This document shows, piece by piece, positions 24,817 through 33,718 of a stretch of DNA of 53,658 nt. Numbering within the stretch: position 1 is the first letter of the stretch; every line of letters begins with the position of its first letter. The notes under the pieces are model-generated. The model saw only the letters and a program-made list of their open reading frames with translations. It was not told where the DNA came from and searched no databases. Position numbers and translations under genes: made by a program. This stretch comes from CAZMOK01 sp964567785 (GTDB lineage: Bacteria > Bacteroidota > Bacteroidia > Bacteroidales > JAGOPY01), in the NCBI GenBank assembly GCA_964567785.1, contig CAZMOK010000016.1, positions 1-53,658 on the forward strand, given 5' to 3'.

Positions 24817-27800
24817 TTAAATAGAGTTGTCCCAGGTTATCACTGAAATCCTCTTTTTGCCATCCATCAGCACTTCCACAGGCTTTTCAAAACGAACATG
24901 CCTGAAGTATTTAGTTTTTCTGATCAGCTCCTGATCATTGAGAACATCATATTTAATGTAACTCTTGTTTAATTCGGGCTGCACGGTTAAATAGCCCACG
25001 TTCATGGAAACCACGTTATGGAAGAAATGTGAACCTGAAGAGGCATCCAGCGGGAAATCTTCCAGGCTTGTTTCAATGATCACACCGGCACATGATATCT
25101 GTGGCCAGTTGACCGGAATACCGATAAACTTATCCCGGGTACCCCAGCGGCCCGGTCCGATAAGGATGTATTTGCCGCCTTCTTCAATGAACTTTTCGTT
25201 CAGTTTTTCAATCTCCTGGGCCATAGTCACTGTATCTGCCTTGTTGAATTTTTCGCGGTCAACATAAATAACATCCCGGATATCCTCAATGCTGCCGTTA
25301 CCCATTCCTTTCTCTGTGTACAACCATATTTTTTCTTTCGGGATCTTATCTACAACCACATTGAAATCGAGCGCGCTTCCTATAAGCGGCTTTATCTGTA
25401 AGAGATAAAATGTAGCACGGTTCCTGGAGTCTTTGTTGAGATCAACCGCAAACTCGATCTCAACCGGCGAACCCATTGCCTCTTTAACAACATCCATCAC
25501 CACTTCTATAGTTTTTGCGAGAGGGATATAATTGTACTTGAGGATATTCGCAAAATTTATAATCCGGGGACCGGGCTTATCAATCCCTGGATTTATGGTA
25601 TTATTCTCAGGATCGTAGACGGACGCAAGGTGTTTTATCGTTCCCTGCATTTCTGCATCATCAAGGTCGAGCCTGGCAAGTCCTGCGGTATCGCCTTCAA
25701 GCAAATTTATCTCTTTTTTATTCAGGTCGACCGCAAAGAATTCAACCTGGGAGTTCTTGTATTGATCTTTAGGGGAATTAATATCTATATCAGGATATTT
25801 AGGGGCAAAACGGTAGGCCTTCTCGCCTTCAACAACATATTTACCCAGGCCGAGTGCCGCTATAACAAAACCCTCTTCGGGTTTCATGTGTGAAAAGGGG
25901 TAATAGTTATACGACTGGGCAACACCACTGATGTGCGGATAAAAATAATTTTCAAACTGGTTACCAACCACTTCCTGGATCACCACTGCCATCTTCTCCT
26001 CATCCATCTTATAATTGACAGCCTGGATATATCCCCTGGCGACCGGTGAATAGGTGGAAGCATAAACCAGCTTGATGGCATCGAGAGCCTGCTTTAACCT
26101 GATCTTAAGGCTTGGATGGTTGTTTGGCAGCAGGTAGGTTTCAAAGATACCGGCAAAGGGTTGCATCAAAGAATCTTCAAACAACCCCGATGACCTGATG
26201 GCTATAGGCTTTGTGATCTGTAAGAGTATTGCCCTGAGCTTCTTGGAAAGGGAGTCGGTAAGTTTGGAATCCAGGAACAATTGCTTGATCTCCTTGTAGT
26301 CTACTATCTCCTTCACCTTGTCGCGCAAATGGTTCCTGTCGATGAAAAACTCAAACTCCTCTGTACCGATCACATAGGTTTTTGGTGCGCTGACGTTGAT
26401 CGTGGGTATATGCAGGGAAAAATCATAATTATAGATAAGGGTATTCACAAAAGCCAACCCCCTGCCTTTACCGCCAAGTGATCCTTCGGCCAGGCTTATC
26501 ACATTGCTTTCATCCAGTATGGCACTCTCCTCAAACGGGATGATCTTTCCCTTGTTCTGCTCATTCCTGAATTCTTGTATCACCCTTATCAGGTATTCCC
26601 TGATTGCCTGCGGGTTTTGAAAATCCGTCACCTTATGAGGGTTGAGGATCTTTGCCGCCTGGATTTCACCCCTTGCCATCAGCCATAGTGAAAAATGGTC
26701 TTTCCTGGCGTGGTAAAGCAGCGAATCATCAGGAATGGACTGAAGATAGTCCTCAAATTCTTTCAATGATTTCGCCTCGGCAATTTTCCTGCCCATCTCG
26801 TTGCGGTAAATAAAATTACCAAAGCCCAGGTAGTGGGTGATAAAGCTCTTGAAGTCCTGTACTAACGTATCTGAATTCTTATTGATGAATGTGCATTTCA
26901 GTTCATAAGCCATTTCGGCATTCTTTTCATCCGAAGACTGGATTATGGTAGGCAAGTCTTTCACTTGTTCCCTAGCATACCTTGCAATCTCAAAGCCGGC
27001 CCTGTGGTCATGCTCCCCTCCCCTTTCGAACCTTACATCAGTTATCAGGCAAAGCAGGAAGTCCTTATACCTGTCGATTATTGCTTTGGCATCTTCAAAA
27101 GATGATGCCATGAGTATTTTCGGCCTGGCCCTGAGCCTGAGTACCCTGTAAAGCTCATCGGTACTGACATCGTCGATAATACGCCGTGTCTGGTCCATAA
27201 CAATATTATAGAGCATGGGTAAATACCTGGAATAGTATTTAGCCGAATCCTCCACAAGCAGTATAACCCTGACCAGTCCTATCTCGGTATCGTTCTCCAC
27301 GTTGATGGTATCCTCCACGTGCTTTATCATGGCAAAGAAAACTGATGACTCACCGTTCCAGATGAATACCTTATCGATGTGGTTCAGTGCGTTTTTATTC
27401 CTTCTCACAGCAGCCAGGTCGGCGTTGTTATTAAGCAGGAGAAAAACAGGTATGTAAGGATATTCTCTTTTAATACTGCAACTTAAGCCTATCGGTGTTC
27501 TCTTGTCGGCGCCCATCATCAGTATAACCAGGTCGAAATGCCTTGTGCTCAGCAAATCCATGGCATCTTCGATAGTGGAGACACCGGTAATCCTGGGAAC
27601 CGAAGTGAGATTCAACTGGTGGTATTCACCCAGCACATGCTCTGAGAACCTACCTTCTTTTTCAATACTGTATGCATCGTAAAGATTGGCAACAAGGAGT
27701 ATTTCTTTCACCTTGAAGGGCATCAGGTCGTGATAGATGTCCCTGTCCATGTTGCTTTTGTTGAGGAATCTCTGCAGCAAATGCCGGCTTATCCCTTTCT

Positions 27801-28278
27801 GACCAGTAGTTTCCTTTCCCTTAATTTCAGCGTCAGTCCGTTTATCCCAGAGCACCGATTTAGCAGCGACACTGTTAAGGTATCCTGTGATAATAGTAGA
27901 AAGGTTATCTATCAGGTGGCGTTCCTCCTTCAGGAAGGGCCCATCATCTTTTTCAGGGAACTTTTTGGTATAATAGACCTCTATATAGCCGACTTTATTA
28001 TTGATGGTGATGAATTTCTGCCTTTGTACCCAGTCTGTCTGCCTGAATTCCAAAGTAGTATACTCCTTCCCTTCATAAATGATCCTGGCAACCGTAAAGG
28101 CCGGATACTGCCAGGCGGGTGGCAGGATCATGACCACCTGCTTCAGAGTTTCATCTATGCCTTTACCTTCCTTAACTATCTGGGTGACCCGGTTAATGGC
28201 AGCAAGTTCTTTGAGTCTTTCTATGTTTTCAGCTTTTAGTTGCTGATAACTTGAGCCGTTATTTGTGTTCTCTTCCAT
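24817..28278 (-). CDS. GAF-like sensor / receiver / PPDK N-terminal (ATP-grasp) protein, long paralogue
   Basis: A 1153-residue protein from the ATG at 28278; the longer frame to 28344 starts upstream of a -7 element and is rejected. Residues 1-150 look like a sensor domain of the type found before histidine kinases ('IVKEGKGIDETLKQVVMILPPAWQYP', 'KVGYIEVYY', 'GPFLKEERHLIDNL'). A degenerate receiver ('DLVILMMGA') and a receiver with intact acidic pair ('LLVEDSAKYY'), Asp ('CLITDVRF'), 'IIQSS' and 'FINKN' follow. The ATP-grasp domain has 'GGKGRGLAFV', 'PIAIRSSGLFEDS', 'QPFAGIFETYL' and 'LLQIKPL', where the usual Arg is Lys. The C-terminal 'IGPGRWGTRDKFIGIPV' block matches the 990-residue paralogue. 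No swivel histidine or PEP barrel is present. Confidence 0.8.
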   Translation of the reverse strand: MEENTNNGSSYQQLKAENIERLKELAAINRVTQIVKEGKGIDETLKQVVMILPPAWQYPAFTVARIIYEGKEYTTLEFRQTDWVQRQKFITINNKVGYIEVYYTKKFPEKDDGPFLKEERHLIDNLSTIITGYLNSVAAKSVLWDKRTDAEIKGKETTGQKGISRHLLQRFLNKSNMDRDIYHDLMPFKVKEILLVANLYDAYSIEKEGRFSEHVLGEYHQLNLTSVPRITGVSTIEDAMDLLSTRHFDLVILMMGADKRTPIGLSCSIKREYPYIPVFLLLNNNADLAAVRRNKNALNHIDKVFIWNGESSVFFAMIKHVEDTINVENDTEIGLVRVILLVEDSAKYYSRYLPMLYNIVMDQTRRIIDDVSTDELYRVLRLRARPKILMASSFEDAKAIIDRYKDFLLCLITDVRFERGGEHDHRAGFEIARYAREQVKDLPTIIQSSDEKNAEMAYELKCTFINKNSDTLVQDFKSFITHYLGFGNFIYRNEMGRKIAEAKSLKEFEDYLQSIPDDSLLYHARKDHFSLWLMARGEIQAAKILNPHKVTDFQNPQAIREYLIRVIQEFRNEQNKGKIIPFEESAILDESNVISLAEGSLGGKGRGLAFVNTLIYNYDFSLHIPTINVSAPKTYVIGTEEFEFFIDRNHLRDKVKEIVDYKEIKQLFLDSKLTDSLSKKLRAILLQITKPIAIRSSGLFEDSLMQPFAGIFETYLLPNNHPSLKIRLKQALDAIKLVYASTYSPVARGYIQAVNYKMDEEKMAVVIQEVVGNQFENYFYPHISGVAQSYNYYPFSHMKPEEGFVIAALGLGKYVVEGEKAYRFAPKYPDIDINSPKDQYKNSQVEFFAVDLNKKEINLLEGDTAGLARLDLDDAEMQGTIKHLASVYDPENNTINPGIDKPGPRIINFANILKYNYIPLAKTIEVVMDVVKEAMGSPVEIEFAVDLNKDSRNRATFYLLQIKPLIGSALDFNVVVDKIPKEKIWLYTEKGMGNGSIEDIRDVIYVDREKFNKADTVTMAQEIEKLNEKFIEEGGKYILIGPGRWGTRDKFIGIPVNWPQISCAGVIIETSLEDFPLDASSGSHFFHNVVSMNVGYLTVQPELNKSYIKYDVLNDQELIRKTKYFRHVRFEKPVEVLMDGKKRISVITWDNSI

Positions 28279-28295
28279 GAAAATTATTTGTACAT

Positions 28296-28303
28296 CAAAG
28301 TTA
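28296..28303 (-). promoter_or_regulatory. -7 promoter element of the 1153-residue protein gene (TAACTTTG)
   Basis: A full TAnnTTTG match on the minus strand, 17 bases upstream of the ATG at 28278, and identical to the element before the 990-residue paralogue. Confidence 0.5.
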
Positions 28304-28424
28304 GCAAGAAAAAAGGACCGGATCCTGATTTTATGAATTGCCATGCAGAAAACAGGTACTTAAGTTCCGGCTACAATTCCTATAACTTAAATCCCTTCTA
28401 AATAAGGATTTAACTTTCAAATTT

Positions 28425-28442
28425 TTGTTAATTTATTAACAG
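28425..28442. promoter_or_regulatory. Rex- or CRP/FNR-like 18-bp operator candidate upstream of gdhA (TTGTTAA-N4-TTAACAG)
   Basis: It matches the Rex-type dyad TTGTTAA-N4-TTAACAA at all but the last base. It lies 67 bases before the gdhA ATG and about 120 bases upstream of the divergent receiver/ATP-grasp gene. It shares geometry and its right half with the site at 19675-19692. Confidence 0.5.
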
Positions 28443-28509
28443 ATAATTTCAATTTTATCTAATATTGCCTGCGGAAACTTTCAGCTATTAATCTAAATAC
28501 ATAAAAGTT

Positions 28510-29865
28510 ATGGCAAACAACGCTTATGAGCAACTGGTGAAAGATTTTATGGCTAAGGTCGTAGCAAAGAATCCCGCTGAACCAGAATTCCACCAGGCTG
28601 TAGAAGAAGTAGCAGAATCGCTAATCCCTTTCATTGAAGAGAATCCCAAGTACAAGGCTGCAAAGATCCTTGAAAGGATAGCAGAGCCTGAAAGGGTCAT
28701 TCTGTTCCGTGTACCATGGGTAGACGATAAGGGAGAGGTCCACGTAAACAAAGGTTACAGGATCGAAATGAACAGTGCCATTGGCCCTTACAAAGGCGGC
28801 CTCAGGTTCCACCCTACTGTAACACTTGGCATGCTTAAATTCCTTGCTTTCGAGCAGGTTTTCAAAAACAGTCTTACAACCCTGCCAATGGGTGGAGGTA
28901 AAGGCGGTTCAGATTTTGATCCCAAAGGAAAGTCTGACAACGAAGTAATGAGTTTCTGCCAGAGCTTCATGAGTGAATTGTTTCGTCACGTAGGTCCTAA
29001 CACCGACGTACCCGCAGGCGACATAGGTGTTGGTGGTCGCGAGATCGGTTTCCTTTTCGGCCAGTACAAAAGGCTTCGCAACGAATTTACCGGGGTACTT
29101 ACCGGTAAGGGAGTTGAATGGGGCGGCAGCCTCATCCGTCCTGAAGCTACAGGATACGGAGAGGTATACTTTGCCGAAGAAATGCTAAAGGTAAAAGGCG
29201 ACAGCCTGAAGGGCAAGATCTGCACAGTTTCAGGCTCAGGAAATGTTGCACAGTTTGCAACCGAAAAGGCTACCGAACTCGGAGCCAAGGTTGTAACTCT
29301 TTCCGATTCAAGCGGCACCATTTACGATCCTGACGGAATTGACAAGGAAAAGCTTGCATACGTCATGCACCTTAAAAACGTTAAGCGCGGACGTATCAAG
29401 GAGTATGCAGAAAAATACGGTGTTGAGTACTTTGAAGGAAAGCGGCCCTGGCTTGTAAAATGTGATATAGCCTTCCCTTCAGCTACTCAGAACGAGATAA
29501 GCGAAGAAGATGCGAAAACACTTGTTGAAAATGGCTGCTTCGTGGTTTCAGAAGGTGCCAATATGCCTTCAACCCCTGAAGCGATTGAAGTGTATTATAA
29601 TGCAGGCATTCTCTACGGTCCGGGTAAAGCTGCTAACGCAGGTGGTGTTGCCACTTCAGGGCTTGAAATGAGCCAGAACTCACTTCGCCTGTCATGGACA
29701 AGAGAAGAGGTTGACGGACGCCTGCATCAGATCATGAAAGACATCCACCATGCTTGCGTTAAGTTTGGTAAGAACGACGATGGAACCATTGATTATGTCA
29801 AGGGTGCCAACATTGCAGGTTTCGTTAAAGTTGCCGATGCAATGCTTGCTCAGGGTGTAGTTTAA
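28510..29865 (+). CDS. gdhA: NADP-type glutamate dehydrogenase
   Basis: A 451-residue hexameric-class glutamate dehydrogenase, which makes glutamate from 2-oxoglutarate and ammonium. The substrate-binding segment 'PYKGGLRFHP', the lysine in 'PMGGGKGGSDFDPKG', the catalytic aspartate in 'DVPAGDIGVGGREIG' and the dinucleotide site 'VSGSGNVAQFA' are all seen. The length and 'FDPKGKSD' motif fit the small-subunit NADP-preferring class. Cofactor choice is inferred. It is divergent from the long receiver/ATP-grasp gene, with a Rex/CRP-like dyad between them, and has a clear terminator at 29891. Making NADPH in the neighbouring transhydrogenases would feed this reaction. Confidence 0.95.
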   Translation: MANNAYEQLVKDFMAKVVAKNPAEPEFHQAVEEVAESLIPFIEENPKYKAAKILERIAEPERVILFRVPWVDDKGEVHVNKGYRIEMNSAIGPYKGGLRFHPTVTLGMLKFLAFEQVFKNSLTTLPMGGGKGGSDFDPKGKSDNEVMSFCQSFMSELFRHVGPNTDVPAGDIGVGGREIGFLFGQYKRLRNEFTGVLTGKGVEWGGSLIRPEATGYGEVYFAEEMLKVKGDSLKGKICTVSGSGNVAQFATEKATELGAKVVTLSDSSGTIYDPDGIDKEKLAYVMHLKNVKRGRIKEYAEKYGVEYFEGKRPWLVKCDIAFPSATQNEISEEDAKTLVENGCFVVSEGANMPSTPEAIEVYYNAGILYGPGKAANAGGVATSGLEMSQNSLRLSWTREEVDGRLHQIMKDIHHACVKFGKNDDGTIDYVKGANIAGFVKVADAMLAQGVV

Positions 29866-29890
29866 GCTATACTGCTTTGTTCATATACAG

Positions 29891-29917
29891 GCCCCGGCAA
29901 TTCGTCGGGGCTTTTTT
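29891..29917 (+). terminator. Rho-independent terminator of gdhA
   Basis: Six-pair GC stem (GCCCCG 29891-29896, CGGGGC 29906-29911) around a nine-base loop, followed by a run of six T. It lies 25 bases after the gdhA stop. Confidence 0.85.
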
Positions 29918-29946
29918 ATTTCAATTGTCACAATTGTCCTTATTGC

Positions 29947-29975
29947 CTTGCCCTCCGGAGCTTGCGAAGGCGGGT
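29947..29975. repeat. REP-like imperfect palindrome
   Basis: A GC-rich stretch 'CCCTCCGGAGCTTGCGAAGG' plus CGGG resembles the dispersed CCCGCC...GAAGCTT...GGCGGG elements of many bacterial genomes, but pairing is imperfect. Only one copy is in the window. Confidence 0.35.
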
Positions 29976-29993
29976 CAAATTGTTTATTGGTGT

Positions 29994-30035
29994 TGGGTGC
30001 TGGGTAATGGGTGCAGGGTACTGGGTGCTGGGTGC
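29994..30035. repeat. Six-unit heptamer tandem repeat (TGGGTGC)
   Basis: Units at 29994, 30001, 30008, 30015, 30022 and 30029; four are exactly TGGGTGC and two are variants (TGGGTAA, AGGGTAC). It lies in the non-coding gap between gdhA and the convergent DUF4340 gene. Confidence 0.85.
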
Positions 30036-30054
30036 TAAATTTAAAGTTGTAAAA

Positions 30055-30126
30055 TCCTAATCCCAATCCTAATCCTAATCTTATTCTTATTCCTATTCCT
30101 GATCTTACTCCTATTCCTGCTCCTCT
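30055..30126. repeat. Twelve-unit degenerate hexamer repeat (TCCTAA-type)
   Basis: Units of six bases run from 30055 to 30126, all beginning TCY (TCCTAA, TCTTAT, TCCTAT, TCCTGC and so on). The last units lie inside the DUF4340 gene and encode its final residues and stop codon. Confidence 0.8.
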
Positions 30127-31181
30127 CTCGTCAGGTACTGAAGGGTCCGCTGCACCCTGTCGAAAACAAAGTACTGGATTAAAACGAAATCCCTCTTATT
30201 ATCCAGCAGTGCGTAGGCACGGTCGAGATCAAACGGTTCAAGGGCCAGTCCGTCTTCATCATAAAGTTCAGCAAACCCCTCCTTGAAATAGGTTTTTACC
30301 CGGTTGGTATCTCCATCTATCTCAACGAGGGTAATTACACTGGATGGTTTGGTTGAAAGTACAGAATCGATGAATTCCGGCTCATGCTTATCGTTCAGCA
30401 GCGATTCAAAACGGATATCCATAAAAGAGGTCATAAAGCCCAGCATCCTTGCGGTGTCATAAGAAGGCACCCTTTCTCCCGTAGAGAGAGAATACAATAT
30501 CTGCGATCTGTCTTCATGGTCGTTTACCACTTTAAAAGATTTATGCGGTTCATACGGATACTCCACCAATACTGACTCTATATCTTTTAACTTTGTGCTG
30601 AAGATAGTATGGTCCCGCCATTCGGAGGCAATGGGACTGTATCTGGTGGCAACGAAACCCCTTAAACCCGGCAGGTAAATAATGTAAGGTTCATCCGAGC
30701 CTTCCATCAGCATATAGGTTCCCATATTATCCTGGGTGGCATCACCTACGTAATAGGTCTTTGTTTTTCTCTCCTTCCTGAAAAGTTTTATCCAGCCGAA
30801 AAGATCTATACCGGGCTTGTACTGGTAGATCTCTATTTTCTTTGATATTCCGGCCATTCTTTTTATCACATTATCCCGGCCGGAAATCGGTACAGGCATC
30901 CTGACCCTGATATCTGAAAGGGTTTTAAGGAATGACTCGATCTTGAGGTCATGAGCCAGGTATTCTCCGTTAATGTACCAGTTTCCGTTTTCCTCACGTT
31001 CAAGCATCAACTGGTTATTGTTGCGGTCAGCAATGAATATTTTTGTGATGCTGGCAGTATCCTCAACTGCGAAATCACTTTCCCATCCTCCCAGGGTAGT
31101 CCTGGAGCTTCTCCAGACAAGCACCACTGCGATCAACAGAAGTACCACAACTATAATTAATGTAAGCCTGTTCTTCTTCAT
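30111..31181 (-). CDS. DUF4340 domain protein, third gene of the gldF-gldG operon
   Basis: A 356-residue protein with one N-terminal membrane anchor (residues 5-24) and a large outside part. 'LGGWESDFAVEDTASITKIFI' and 'GNWYINGEYLAHDLKIESFLKTL' are typical DUF4340 segments, repeated in weaker form later ('SVLVEYPYEP'). DUF4340 proteins regularly follow GldG-like ABC-transport genes and are thought to act with them in the envelope. It starts 27 bases after gldG. Its 3' end is built from a hexamer tandem repeat, so the last few residues may vary between strains. Confidence 0.85.
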   Translation of the reverse strand: MKKNRLTLIIVVVLLLIAVVLVWRSSRTTLGGWESDFAVEDTASITKIFIADRNNNQLMLEREENGNWYINGEYLAHDLKIESFLKTLSDIRVRMPVPISGRDNVIKRMAGISKKIEIYQYKPGIDLFGWIKLFRKERKTKTYYVGDATQDNMGTYMLMEGSDEPYIIYLPGLRGFVATRYSPIASEWRDHTIFSTKLKDIESVLVEYPYEPHKSFKVVNDHEDRSQILYSLSTGERVPSYDTARMLGFMTSFMDIRFESLLNDKHEPEFIDSVLSTKPSSVITLVEIDGDTNRVKTYFKEGFAELYDEDGLALEPFDLDRAYALLDNKRDFVLIQYFVFDRVQRTLQYLTREEQE

Positions 31182-31208
31182 AAAACCAAATACCTATTCA
31201 TTAAAATG

Positions 31209-32948
31209 TCAATTCCTCGCGTATTTCCTTTTCCTTAAATACCCATGAATCAGAGCAAAGATTAGTACCAGCAGAACAGGTCCTGCCACGTTCAGGATTT
31301 GCCAGAAAAGTTTCTGGTTACCAACCTGTGTCGTATCCAGAAGCCGGAGTTTTAGATCCCTTGAGCGAATGGATATCAGCCCGGAATCATCTGTAAGATA
31401 ATTCATTGCGTTGAGTATAAAATCCTTGTTACCAAATGTCTCTCCGGTGTATTGGTCATATCCGAGCGGAAGGGGATACCCCTGTGAAAAGTGAAGCTGG
31501 TTCTTTATTATATCACCGTCGGATACTATAATCATCTTTGCAGGTTCACTTTTAGCATGAAAATCTATATCGGGATTGTCCCTTATTACTGCAGGGATCC
31601 TGTTGAGGTAATTGGATTCGAACTCCCCTTCCAGCAAAACGGCCACTGTTTGGGATGGTCCTGCATACAGCCGTTCATCAGGTTCAGTCTGTAATATGGA
31701 AAGGCTGATGAGTACGGGCGTATTCACAACCCTTGAGTATGGTGACGTTTTGAGCAAAACTGTCTTATCAATGCCTTCAAGGCTCAAAGTATCGATACTG
31801 CTGATAAACTCAGTTTTTATTGCATTCAGGTTCCTTACTATGGGATGAGGTTCAAGAGGCGTGATAACAGGGAAATAGTACCATGGAAAGAAATCAATTT
31901 GTGGCTGATTACCTACCTGGCCGGTGCGCAGGGGTATAGGTAAAGCATTAAGGTCCATTACGAGGTCGGTATTGATCCTTACCCCGTACTTAAATAACAT
32001 ATCTTCAAGGTTTAGTCCCATGGGTACACCCATGGTTGATTCAGCGCTTTCAAGGCTGTCCATTGTGGCAAAAACATGGTCTATAAGCCATAGAACACCA
32101 CCTCCGCGCATTATATGCTGGTCGATGATAAATTTATCTTTTTCATCAAATGCCGTATCAGGTTTTGCTACTATTATAGCATCGAACTTATTGGTAATGC
32201 GCCAATTACCTGGAGATATACTGTCACGCTCGGTAAGGCTGTTCAACTGTCCCTCAAGCAGGGCCCTTTCCACCACGTAATATTCAGAAAGGGAATTAGC
32301 TGCATCAACAACATATTTATCTTCCAGTTCACCATGACCTCCTATAAATGCTATTCTGGGTTTACGGGTGATTGTCAGGTTTTTTATTGCCGATGCAAGG
32401 TTGAATTCCAGGCCCTGAATTGAATTATTGAGCACCTCTTCGGGCGGGACACCCATCTGCGATTTGAGCAGTTCAAGGGGCATTTCCCTGGCTTTATAGC
32501 TGACTATCGCCCCTGGGAAAATTATCTGCTGCTCTCTTCCTTGCTTAGTATTAACCTGAAGATCTGTTGGTTGTAATCCTTTTTCTATCAGTTGCTGGTA
32601 TACTTCCTGCCGTTCTGCCTGGTCTTCACTTTCAGAGGGATTAATGAATTCATACTGTATGTTACTGTTATAAGCCCTGAACTCGTCAAGCATTTCTATA
32701 GTGGCATTTCTCAGGCGTTTGAAACCTGCAGGGAATTCTCCTTCGAGGTAGACCCTGAAAAAGACAATGTCGTCTACCTCGTTAAGCAGTTCCTTTGTGA
32801 CGTCAGAAAGGGTATACCTTTTTTCTGCCGTAAGGTCTATCCTTGTAAAAACAAAAGAACCGATCACATTCACGAGGATAATGATGGCCAAGCTCAGCAA
32901 AAGCTGAACCATTTGAGAACGCTTAATATTTGTTCTTTTCTTTCCCAT
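31209..32948 (-). CDS. gldG: Gliding-associated ABC transporter protein GldG
   Basis: About 579 residues from the ATG at 32948; the frame is open to 32993, which would overlap gldF. An N-terminal membrane segment ('QLLLSLAIIILVNVIGSF') is followed by the GldG core 'RIDLTAEKRYTLSDVTKELL', 'FINPSE', 'PRIAFIGGHGELED' and 'GGGVLWLIDHV', and a second membrane segment stands at the C-terminus ('LFWQILNVAGPVLLVLIFALIHGYL'). GldG works with the permease GldF and ATPase GldA. It starts 10 bases after gldF. No gldA is in the window. Confidence 0.92.
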   Translation of the reverse strand: MGKKRTNIKRSQMVQLLLSLAIIILVNVIGSFVFTRIDLTAEKRYTLSDVTKELLNEVDDIVFFRVYLEGEFPAGFKRLRNATIEMLDEFRAYNSNIQYEFINPSESEDQAERQEVYQQLIEKGLQPTDLQVNTKQGREQQIIFPGAIVSYKAREMPLELLKSQMGVPPEEVLNNSIQGLEFNLASAIKNLTITRKPRIAFIGGHGELEDKYVVDAANSLSEYYVVERALLEGQLNSLTERDSISPGNWRITNKFDAIIVAKPDTAFDEKDKFIIDQHIMRGGGVLWLIDHVFATMDSLESAESTMGVPMGLNLEDMLFKYGVRINTDLVMDLNALPIPLRTGQVGNQPQIDFFPWYYFPVITPLEPHPIVRNLNAIKTEFISSIDTLSLEGIDKTVLLKTSPYSRVVNTPVLISLSILQTEPDERLYAGPSQTVAVLLEGEFESNYLNRIPAVIRDNPDIDFHAKSEPAKMIIVSDGDIIKNQLHFSQGYPLPLGYDQYTGETFGNKDFILNAMNYLTDDSGLISIRSRDLKLRLLDTTQVGNQKLFWQILNVAGPVLLVLIFALIHGYLRKRKYARN

Positions 32949-32958
32949 TAGTATCTGA

Positions 32959-33690
32959 CTACCATTTTCTCCTTTCAAGCGAATGTTTAGCAAGGATAAT
33001 AAAGAGGAATATCACACTCAGAAAATAAATAACATCCCTTGTATCTATCACCCCCCTGCTCATAGACGTATAGTGGGAATTTATCCCCAGGGATTTAATG
33101 AACAGGTCGAGATTCCCGAACCAATCAAGTGAATAAATGAATTCAAAACCAATATATAGAAAGCCACTCAGGAAAACCCCGATTATGAATGAAACGATCT
33201 GATTGTCGGTCAGAGTTGATGAAAAAAGGCCGATGGCGACAAAGGAAGCCCCTAAAAAGAGCAAGCCTATGTAGGATCCCCAGGTCCCGCCCATATCCAA
33301 ATTTCCAGGTGGCAGGCCCAGCCGGTAAACAGAGAACATATAGATGAGTGTGGGCAGCAGGGAAAAAACCACCAGGGTAAGGCCGGCAAGATATTTTGCC
33401 ATGACTATCTGGAAATCAGTAAGTGGTTTTGTGAGGATCATTTCGATGGTGCCTACCCGTTTTTCTTCCGAGAACGACCGCATAGTTATAGCAGGTATGA
33501 GGAAAAGAAAAACAAACGGTGCGATCATAAACAGGCCATCCATATTGGCATAGCCAAAATCGAGTATATTGAAATCTCCCTGGAAGACCCAGAGGAACAG
33601 GCCATTGATAAGCAGGAACACGATAATGACCACGTAGCCAATCAGTGAGCTGAGGAATGTTCGTATTTCTTTTTTATATAGTGTGATCAA
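32959..33690 (-). CDS. gldF: Gliding-associated ABC-2 permease GldF
   Basis: A 243-residue membrane protein with six hydrophobic segments. It starts 'LYKKEIRTFLSSLIGYVVIIVFLLING' and contains the ABC-2 hallmark 'SFSEEKRVGTIEMILTKPLTDFQIVMAKYLAGL'. In gliding Bacteroidota it pairs with GldG; in non-gliding members the same pair is kept for an unknown transport task. It is the first gene of the gldF-gldG-DUF4340 operon. A -7 element stands 29 bases upstream. Confidence 0.92.
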   Translation of the reverse strand: MITLYKKEIRTFLSSLIGYVVIIVFLLINGLFLWVFQGDFNILDFGYANMDGLFMIAPFVFLFLIPAITMRSFSEEKRVGTIEMILTKPLTDFQIVMAKYLAGLTLVVFSLLPTLIYMFSVYRLGLPPGNLDMGGTWGSYIGLLFLGASFVAIGLFSSTLTDNQIVSFIIGVFLSGFLYIGFEFIYSLDWFGNLDLFIKSLGINSHYTSMSRGVIDTRDVIYFLSVIFLFIILAKHSLERRKW

Positions 33691-33718
33691 TTTGTATTGT
33701 TGTTATTAGGACGAACGG

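Noticed and set aside
29881..30066. Short minus-strand frame rich in P, T and H
   Set aside because: It is the translation of the heptamer repeat and the terminator region, with no protein-like features.
29994..30126. CRISPR array
   Set aside because: The units are 6-7 bases with no spacers.
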